A stretch of 40,224 bases of DNA from Lishizhenia sp. (GTDB lineage: Bacteria; Bacteroidota; Bacteroidia; Flavobacteriales_D; Crocinitomicaceae), in the NCBI GenBank assembly GCA_007117355.1, contig SKGS01000229.1, forward strand, positions 1 to 40,224. The letters are read 5' to 3'. Below the pieces are notes generated by a model that was not told the DNA's origin, did not search any database, and was given only the letters and a program-made list of their open reading frames with translations. The position numbers and the translations under genes are program-made. Shown here piece by piece: positions 34,713 through 40,224 of this stretch; position 1 is the stretch's first letter, and every line of letters starts with the position of its first letter.

Positions 34713-35435
34713 TCACCTCAACCCCATCTTACGTTCAATCAGCAAGTCATTATAGCTTTTCGTTTCCATAATTATCACCCCGCCAGTAGTATCTCCATAT
34801 TTTGCAGGAATTGCGGTGCTGTAAACAGTCATTCCGCCGATTGCCACGCTAGGAATTGCTTTAATTCCGTTTGTCTTGATACCATCTACAAAATAAACCA
34901 TATCACCAGCTCTAGAGCCTCTAATCATCAACTCTCCGTTGTTGTTCATCTTGATTTCAGAATTTCTACTTACTACTAATAACCCTGGGTCGTTTCGTAC
35001 AGGACTTAACATAATGTCTTGAGCAGAAATTCTTTTTTGACCAACATCCCCAAAGTTAACTAAAGGGTCTCGAGTTCCGAAAACAACCGTTTCGTCACCT
35101 ATTTGAACATGTTCTAAAATATCAATTCGTCCAACATTTGTTATACCATCCGTGTTCACAGAAACGTAAAAAGGATTTTGCAAAGTGTCGCCCATGTAAA
35201 TAGCTTGAAGTAAATACCTACCACTTGGTACAGAAGGAATTCTAAATCGCCCTTCCATATCTACTCGCCCAGGCATTTTTGATTCTCCGAGCATTACCCA
35301 AACTACCGCTCCATAAGCAGGTTCTTCGGTTTCAGATTTTTCAAAAACTTTTCCAACTATTTCTCCAAAGTTCCCTTGTGCTAATGTGTACCCCCCTAAT
35401 ATCATCAGAAGAAATACTAAAATTTGCTTTTTCAT
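34713..35435 (-). CDS. Carboxypeptidase-regulatory-like plus TonB-receptor plug protein without a barrel
   Basis: A 240-residue protein with signal peptide (1-20, ending TLAQ). Residues about 24-105 are a CarboxypepD_reg-like beta-sandwich (GEIVGKVFEKSETEEPAYGA, VDMEGRFRIPSVPSGRYLLQ). Residues about 120-225 look like a TonB-dependent receptor plug (QDIMLSPVRNDPGLLVVSRN, GELMIRGSRAGDMVYFVDG, YGDTTGGVIIMET). In SusC-like receptors this would be followed by several hundred residues of beta-barrel; here a TGA stop comes at once and repeats begin. It is either a stand-alone plug-type periplasmic protein or the remains of a receptor cut by the repeat tract. The signal and domains are intact, so I call it a gene. 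Confidence 0.75.
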   Translation of the reverse strand: MKKQILVFLLMILGGYTLAQGNFGEIVGKVFEKSETEEPAYGAVVWVMLGESKMPGRVDMEGRFRIPSVPSGRYLLQAIYMGDTLQNPFYVSVNTDGITNVGRIDILEHVQIGDETVVFGTRDPLVNFGDVGQKRISAQDIMLSPVRNDPGLLVVSRNSEIKMNNNGELMIRGSRAGDMVYFVDGIKTNGIKAIPSVAIGGMTVYSTAIPAKYGDTTGGVIIMETKSYNDLLIERKMGLR

Positions 35436-35518
35436 ACTTAATAATTTTTATTGTTCATTTGTGAGATGCGTGTTTTTTTTGAATTCCATAAAATTCATCG
35501 TAATATTTTTACTGACAT

Positions 35519-35549
35519 TTTGACACCTGTTTAATATTGTCTAACTTTG
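35519..35549 (+). promoter_or_regulatory. Bacteroidota-type sigma-A promoter for miaB
   Basis: TTTG at 35519-35522 and TAACTTTG at 35542-35549 with exactly 19 bases between, a full consensus match. A small hairpin (CTCAA-TTTT-TTGAG, 35552-35565) lies in the short leader. Confidence 0.85.
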
Positions 35550-35574
35550 CACTCAATTTTTTGAGAAGAAAACG

Positions 35575-36999
35575 ATGATTCAAGATAAAACAATGGATGA
35601 AAGCCGTCAAGGTGAAGCAATAGAGCTTCCAAAAGGCGTATCAGATAATGGTAAGAAACTCTACCTCGAAAGTTATGGTTGTGCCATGAACTTTTCCGAT
35701 AGTGAAGTTGTAGCTTCTATTTTGAGAGATAAAGGATATACCACTACAAGAAATGAAGAGGAAGCAGATGTAGTTCTTATAAACACTTGTTCCATTCGAG
35801 AAAATGCAGAGCAACGTGTCCGAAATAGACTGACTAATTTCAATAAGGCCAAACGCAAAAAACCAGGCATGGTGGTTGGAATTTTAGGCTGCATGGCAGA
35901 GCGTTTAAAAAAAGACTTACTAGAAGAAGAGAAAATTGTTGACTTAGTTGCCGGTCCTGATGCCTACCGAGATTTACCAAATCTAATTGAGGAGGTAGAT
36001 GGAGGTCAAAAAGCGGTAAACGTTCTTTTATCACGAGACGAAACGTATGCGGATATCAACCCTGTTAGATTAGATAATGCTGGCGTAACAGCGTTTGTTA
36101 GTATTACTAGAGGTTGTGACAATATGTGCTCGTTTTGTGTAGTTCCCTTTACGCGCGGAAGAGAAAGAAGCAGAGACCCACATACTATCGTTAAAGAATG
36201 TCAAGATTTATTCGAAAAAGGATATAGAGAAGTTACCCTTCTTGGTCAAAATGTAGATAGCTATCGATGGAATATGACTAGTAAAGGTGAAATTAAAGAC
36301 GAAACAAAACCAACAACTAACTTTGCTCAACTACTAGAAATGGTGGCGCATGTTAATCCTTTGCTGCGTATTCGTTTTTCTACATCGCATCCTAAAGACA
36401 TGACAGATGATGTGTTAATTGTGATGGCAAAGTATAAGAATATTTGCAATTATATTCATTTACCTGTTCAATCCGGAAATAGTAATAACCTTAAAAGAAT
36501 GAATAGAGGCTACACGCGTGAATGGTACATGGACAGAATTAATGCTATAAAAAGAATTGTTCCTAATTGTGGAATTTCTACGGATATCATTAGTGGTTTT
36601 TGTGGTGAAACTGAAGAAGAACATCAGGATACTATTTCTTTAATGAAAGAAGTAAAATACGATTTGGCTTACATGTATAAGTATTCTGAACGACCAAAAA
36701 CACTAGCAGAACGCAAGTTTGAAGATGATGTACCGGAAGAAGTAAAGCAAAGAAGGTTAGAGGAAATTATCGAGCTACAAATGGAACACGCTTATGAAAT
36801 TAATAAGCAACAATTAGGAAAAATAGAAGAAGTTCTAGTGGAGAAAGTTTCCAGACGCTCAGAAGAGCAAATGGTCGGTAGAACGGACAGAAATCATAAA
36901 GTGATTTTTGATAGAAAAGATAAAAAAATAGGCGAGTATGTAATGGTTAAAATTACGGATTGTACACGCGCCTCATTGATTGGTGTAATTGTTGAGTAA
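35575..36999 (+). CDS. miaB: tRNA-2-methylthio-N6-dimethylallyladenosine synthase MiaB
   Basis: A radical SAM methylthiotransferase that makes ms2i6A37 in tRNAs reading UNN codons. The 474 residues match the family. The N-terminal UPF0004 domain carries Cys36, Cys72 and Cys106 for the auxiliary Fe-S cluster; the radical SAM motif is Cys181-x3-Cys185-x2-Cys188 ([19 protein letters not shown]). A C-terminal TRAM domain (about 405-472) binds tRNA. ATG 35575 after a consensus promoter. The frame ends 7 bp before the next gene's ATG. The gene heads the miaB-sigma54-lptE-secG unit. Confidence 0.96.
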   Translation: MIQDKTMDESRQGEAIELPKGVSDNGKKLYLESYGCAMNFSDSEVVASILRDKGYTTTRNEEEADVVLINTCSIRENAEQRVRNRLTNFNKAKRKKPGMVVGILGCMAERLKKDLLEEEKIVDLVAGPDAYRDLPNLIEEVDGGQKAVNVLLSRDETYADINPVRLDNAGVTAFVSITRGCDNMCSFCVVPFTRGRERSRDPHTIVKECQDLFEKGYREVTLLGQNVDSYRWNMTSKGEIKDETKPTTNFAQLLEMVAHVNPLLRIRFSTSHPKDMTDDVLIVMAKYKNICNYIHLPVQSGNSNNLKRMNRGYTREWYMDRINAIKRIVPNCGISTDIISGFCGETEEEHQDTISLMKEVKYDLAYMYKYSERPKTLAERKFEDDVPEEVKQRRLEEIIELQMEHAYEINKQQLGKIEEVLVEKVSRRSEEQMVGRTDRNHKVIFDRKDKKIGEYVMVKITDCTRASLIGVIVE

Positions 37000-37006
37000 G
37001 TTTAGT

Positions 37007-38269
37007 ATGAATATTCAGCAAATAAAACAACGTTTTGGAATTATTGGTAACACGCCGTTACTAAATAGAGCTTTGGAGGTTGCTGTTCAAGTAGCACCTA
37101 CGGATATTAGTGTACTTGTAACGGGTGAAAGTGGTACGGGAAAAGAAATTATTCCGCAAGTAATCCATCATTTGAGCGCAAGAAAACATAGTAATTACAT
37201 TGCTGTAAACTGCGGCGCGATTCCAGAAGGAACTATCGACTCAGAGCTTTTTGGGCATGAAAAAGGAGCTTTTACCGGCGCTAGCGGAAGTCGAAAAGGA
37301 TATTTTGAAGAAGCGGATGGAGGTACTATCTTTTTGGATGAAGTAGCAGAATTACCTATGCAAACTCAAGTTCGTTTACTTCGTGTTCTTGAAACAGGTG
37401 AGTTTATCCGTGTAGGCTCTTCAAAGGTAATTAAAACAAATGTGAGGGTTGTTGCTGCAACAAATGAAAACATGCAGCAAGCAATTCAAAAAGGAAAATT
37501 TCGAGAGGACCTACTCTATCGATTGAGCACCGTTCCTATTCAACTTCCACCTTTGAGAGATAGAAAAAGTGATATTCATCTTCTGTTTAGAAAATTTGCT
37601 GCTGATTTTGCTGAGAAATACAGAATGCCAACCATAAGATTATCAGATGATGCAATTGCACTTCTAGAAAAATATCCATGGCCAGGAAATATTCGTCAGT
37701 TAAAGAATATTGTAGAGCAAATTTCAGTCATAGAAAAAGAACGTGATATTGATAGCGAAATCTTAGCGTTTTATTTGCCTCAAATTACACAAGAACAATC
37801 CATCGCAGTAGTTGGTGGAAATGCTGAGAATTCAGAAACGTTCTCTGACCGTGAGCTTATGTACAAATTTCTTTTTGATATGAAAAGAGATTTAACCGAG
37901 TTAAAAAAATTAGTTTCAGATATTCTAAGTGGTAACGAAGACATAAGTTTGACAGGACGGCAAAAAGATGTGCTAAATGACTTGTATGATGATGTTCCAC
38001 TTACGATGCCAAATAGATTGATTGAAGCCTCTAATTATGATGCTTCATCGAATTATTCTACCGAAGAAGAGACAACAACTATTGTGGATAGCGATTACCA
38101 TGAGCATGTAGAAGTAGAGGAGTCTCTTTCCTTAGAAGAGAGAGAAAAAGAATTGATTGTTAAGGCACTAGAAAAACACAATAGTAAACGGAAAAATGCC
38201 GCCAAGGAACTTGGTATTTCCGAAAGGACTTTGTATCGTAAAATCAAAGAATATAATTTAAAATTGTAA
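37007..38269 (+). CDS. Sigma-54-dependent AAA+ transcription activator without receiver domain
   Basis: A 420-residue activator that drives open-complex formation by sigma-54 RNA polymerase. ATG 37007 is used; the frame is open a little further upstream but that part overlaps miaB. Walker A GESGTGKE (40-47), the sigma-54-contact motif GAFTGA (87-92), Walker B GGTIFLDE (105-112) and the arginine-finger region FREDLLYRLS are present. A charged linker (about 265-375) follows, and a Fis-type helix-turn-helix ends the protein (about 378-420: KNAAKELGISERTLYRKIKE). There is no N-terminal sensor or receiver domain, so activity must be set by expression, partner protein or the linker. Its stop overlaps lptE by one base. 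Confidence 0.94.
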   Translation: MNIQQIKQRFGIIGNTPLLNRALEVAVQVAPTDISVLVTGESGTGKEIIPQVIHHLSARKHSNYIAVNCGAIPEGTIDSELFGHEKGAFTGASGSRKGYFEEADGGTIFLDEVAELPMQTQVRLLRVLETGEFIRVGSSKVIKTNVRVVAATNENMQQAIQKGKFREDLLYRLSTVPIQLPPLRDRKSDIHLLFRKFAADFAEKYRMPTIRLSDDAIALLEKYPWPGNIRQLKNIVEQISVIEKERDIDSEILAFYLPQITQEQSIAVVGGNAENSETFSDRELMYKFLFDMKRDLTELKKLVSDILSGNEDISLTGRQKDVLNDLYDDVPLTMPNRLIEASNYDASSNYSTEEETTTIVDSDYHEHVEVEESLSLEEREKELIVKALEKHNSKRKNAAKELGISERTLYRKIKEYNLKL

Positions 38270-38778
38270 TGCGTTTAAGTCTCTATTTTTTAGTAGTAAT
38301 TTTGTTCTCTGCATGTTGGCCTACAAGTATTTCTTTCAGAGATGGCAGTGTCCCTCCCGAATGGAAAAGATTTGTTGTGGAAACCTTAGAAAGTGAAGCG
38401 GCTAACGCTCCAATCAGTTATGCTCCGGAACTTACAGAGGAATTAAAAGATGCAGTTCAAAATAGAGTTGGGCTCAAGCTTGTAGCTGACGAATCATTTG
38501 ATCCGCAGGTAGTAATTAGCGGAAAGGTGCTGGACTATGATATCCAGCCGTTGGCAGTGCAAGGGGATGATGTAGCTGCGAAAAATAGATTAACAGTATC
38601 TGCATTCTTTGAAATTTTTATAACTTCACCTGAAGAAGATGTTATGGAGCTTAATGCACGCCGATTTGTAGATTTTGATGCAGATGTGGATGTAGGTACA
38701 ATTCAAATGCAATTATTTGAGGAGATTAATGAGCAGATTATTCAAGATGTTTTAAATAAATTACTTTCAAACTGGTAA
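38269..38778 (+). CDS. lptE: LptE-like LPS assembly lipoprotein
   Basis: A 169-residue protein with lipoprotein signal ending at Cys16 (ILFSAC). The body fits the LptE/RlpB-like family of Bacteroidota: [20 protein letters not shown] near the N-terminus, then [14 protein letters not shown] and a beta-strand region ending in a long helix ([19 protein letters not shown]). LptE plugs the LptD barrel that places lipopolysaccharide in the outer membrane. It starts within the stop of the activator gene and its own stop overlaps the next start, so translation is coupled. Family identity is moderate, based on pattern and place. Confidence 0.8.
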   Translation: MRLSLYFLVVILFSACWPTSISFRDGSVPPEWKRFVVETLESEAANAPISYAPELTEELKDAVQNRVGLKLVADESFDPQVVISGKVLDYDIQPLAVQGDDVAAKNRLTVSAFFEIFITSPEEDVMELNARRFVDFDADVDVGTIQMQLFEEINEQIIQDVLNKLLSNW

Positions 38779-39872
38779 TGTTAACGTTAGACGAAATAGG
38801 GGCAAGAATAAAAAATCCTACTTTGATTCAAAAAGAGGATTTATCGAATTTGCATGAACTGTGTGAAAAGCACCCTTTTTCTCCGTTGTTTCCTCTGCTT
38901 TACTTAAAAGGGATTGCGAGGTACTGTGAACTAGACCTTGAAAAAGAATTAGAAAAATTTGCAATTAACATTCCGGATAGGACTCAGTTATTTGCTATGC
39001 TACACGAGCAAACGGAAAATGCAGATACTACAACTATCATCTTGGAAGCTGAGAAGGAGCTAGAAAACGATGTGTTAGTTGAAAATAGTTCTCAAGCAGA
39101 AAATATTCAACAGGAAGAAGAACTTAATATCAATGTCATTAATGAAGTGCATCCTTCGGAAGAAGAGCTTATTACTGATGAGCATTTAACTTCTAATGTT
39201 ATTGAATCTAATGATAACCTTGAAGAGTCAACGGAACAAGAAGCTTCGTCAAATACCGAATCAAAAAAGCAATCGGTATCTGAATTGGATGAATTAGAAA
39301 AGCAAATTCTTACTCATGCAGTTGGAGCTTCAATTTCGCTAGAAGTGGATGAGGAAGTAGAAGAAACAACGAGATTTGTACCTTTCAAAAACAAAAAAGA
39401 TTCAATCAATTCTGATATTTCTTCTGAAGAAACAGAGGTAAATGATGCTCAGGTAAATGATTCAGAAGTAGTACCAACAAGTAACCGTAAAGAAAAATCA
39501 TTTTTGGAATGGTTAGGAGTCAGCAATGATGAGTCTGATATAACAGAGAAGGAAGATGATGAAATTAGCACTAAGAAAGAGGATTTAGAAGCAGATTCTT
39601 TAACAAATATTAAGGATGAAAAAAAACGAAATGTTTTCATACAAAGTACAAAAAAAGAGAAGCAAAAGTTTTTTTCTCCGACAGAAAAAGCGAGAGAAAG
39701 TATAGACGCAAGTGTCACTCCTGTTAGTGAAACCTTGGCTAAAGTTTATGCTCTTCAAGGAAATTTTTCTATGGCAATTGAAGCTTACGAAAAATTAATT
39801 TTGAATTTTCCAGAAAAAAAGAGTTTCTTTGCATTCCAAATTGAAAAATTAAGAAAGAATTTAAAAAAATAG
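38778..39872 (+). CDS. Acidic protein with C-terminal TPR-like unit, function unknown
   Basis: A 364-residue cytoplasmic-looking protein without signal or membrane segment. An N-terminal helical part (1-75: [33 protein letters not shown]) is followed by a long Glu/Asp/Ser-rich, probably disordered middle (80-300), then one TPR-like hairpin at the end ([40 protein letters not shown]). The middle contains a short hydrophobic stretch [10 protein letters not shown] do not recognise a named family. It is locked between lptE (1-base overlap) and secG (2-base gap), which suggests a part in envelope biogenesis; this is inference from context only. Confidence 0.75.
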   Translation: MLTLDEIGARIKNPTLIQKEDLSNLHELCEKHPFSPLFPLLYLKGIARYCELDLEKELEKFAINIPDRTQLFAMLHEQTENADTTTIILEAEKELENDVLVENSSQAENIQQEEELNINVINEVHPSEEELITDEHLTSNVIESNDNLEESTEQEASSNTESKKQSVSELDELEKQILTHAVGASISLEVDEEVEETTRFVPFKNKKDSINSDISSEETEVNDAQVNDSEVVPTSNRKEKSFLEWLGVSNDESDITEKEDDEISTKKEDLEADSLTNIKDEKKRNVFIQSTKKEKQKFFSPTEKARESIDASVTPVSETLAKVYALQGNFSMAIEAYEKLILNFPEKKSFFAFQIEKLRKNLKK

Positions 39873-39874
39873 AT

Positions 39875-40159
39875 ATGACAGAGTTGATTACTATATTGAT
39901 TATTTTGGCAAGTATTTTACTTGTTTTAGTGGTGTTAATGCAAAATCCTAAAGGTGGTGGTTTATCTACCGATTTCGGTGCAGCACAACAAATAGGAGGT
40001 GTAAAGCAAACTAACGACTTTATAGAAAAAGCAACTTGGAGTCTTGCTGGATTCATCGGTGTAATGAGTATCGTTATGACGTTAATGTATTCTACAACTG
40101 TTGTAATGGAGGAGCCTCAACAAGATACTTCTAGCCAAGAAATGACTTTAGAAGATTAA
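39875..40159 (+). CDS. secG: Preprotein translocase subunit SecG
   Basis: The 94-residue SecG helps SecYEG during protein export. Two membrane helices (about 4-20 and 52-72) flank the conserved cytoplasmic loop VVLMQNPKGGGLSTDFGAAQ, the family hallmark. The C-terminus is short and acidic. It lies 2 bp after the acidic TPR-like gene and is followed by an intrinsic terminator at 40183, so it closes the miaB unit. Start at ATG 39875. Confidence 0.95.
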   Translation: MTELITILIILASILLVLVVLMQNPKGGGLSTDFGAAQQIGGVKQTNDFIEKATWSLAGFIGVMSIVMTLMYSTTVVMEEPQQDTSSQEMTLED

Positions 40160-40182
40160 CAACTTTCGATTAAATAATTTTT

Positions 40183-40209
40183 AAAGCGTCAATTTATTGG
40201 CGCTTTTTT
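40183..40209 (+). terminator. Intrinsic terminator after secG
   Basis: AAAGCGTCAA (40183-40192) pairs with TTGGCGCTTT (40197-40206) in ten pairs with one G-U and a 4-base loop, with a T run to 40209. Confidence 0.87.
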
Positions 40210-40224
40210 GTTTTTATATACTAC

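Noticed and set aside
34569-34979. 136-residue plus-strand reading frame
   Set aside because: It is a low-complexity translation of the short repeats and then runs antisense through the plug gene.
36989-37006. Upstream TTG start of the sigma-54 activator
   Set aside because: It lies inside the end of miaB; ATG 37007 directly precedes the conserved AAA+ region.

Overview
The window looks like a chromosomal segment of a low-GC, gliding-type member of the Bacteroidota, most likely a flavobacterial lineage. The evidence is: type IX secretion (T9SS) signatures (CHU_C-type C-terminal sorting domains, a PorP/SprF protein, SprB-like repeats); A-rich start contexts instead of Shine-Dalgarno sites; promoters of the Bacteroidota form TTTG-N19-TAnnTTTG (two exact matches, at 5020 and 35519); and a core gene order rpsU - xerC - hpf - four tRNAs - tuf - tRNA-Trp - secE - nusG - rplKAJL - rpoBC. 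The genus cannot be named from the sequence alone.

Layout. 1-119: 3' end of a T9SS-sorted protein. 277-5018: a forward run with an alanine/glycine:cation symporter carrying a large extra periplasmic N-terminus, a helix-hairpin-helix protein, apt, and an acyl-CoA dehydrogenase. 5020-19715: the translation and transcription block, divided by five intrinsic terminators (after rpsU, hpf, tuf, rplL and rpoC). It includes the tRNA order Thr-Tyr-Gly-Thr-tuf, which is the same as the Escherichia coli thrU-tyrU-glyT-thrT-tufB operon. 19742-22456: a DUF3467 protein, an NrnA-like DHH phosphoesterase and two overlapping FKBP-type lipoproteins. 22547-22738: tRNA-Pro with its 3' end duplicated exactly about 100 bp downstream. 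22842-23774: a secreted M23/LysM peptidase.

23782-30398 (minus strand) is a T9SS export cassette: a 1357-residue repeat-rich surface protein, its PorP/SprF partner, and an OmpA/PD40 peptidoglycan-linked protein. engB (30672, plus) sits alone. 31341-34264 (minus) is a three-gene unit: 3-hydroxyanthranilate dioxygenase, a coiled-coil lipoprotein and a TPR protein. 34265-34712 is non-coding, with a REP-like GC-rich stretch and a tract of degenerate 7-8 bp repeats lying directly behind an orphan TonB-receptor-plug protein (34713-35435, minus). 35575-40159 (plus) is a compact conserved unit: miaB, a receiver-less sigma-54 activator, lptE, an acidic TPR-like protein and secG, closed by a terminator.

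Most of the window is housekeeping. The points most worth a second look are the SprB/lipoyl-like extension on the symporter, the 18-bp perfect inverted repeat around three tRNAs, the tRNA-Pro 3' duplication, the repeat tract and orphan plug protein near 34.6 kb, and the T9SS cassette. I do not see convincing evidence of a wholly new defence or mobile system.
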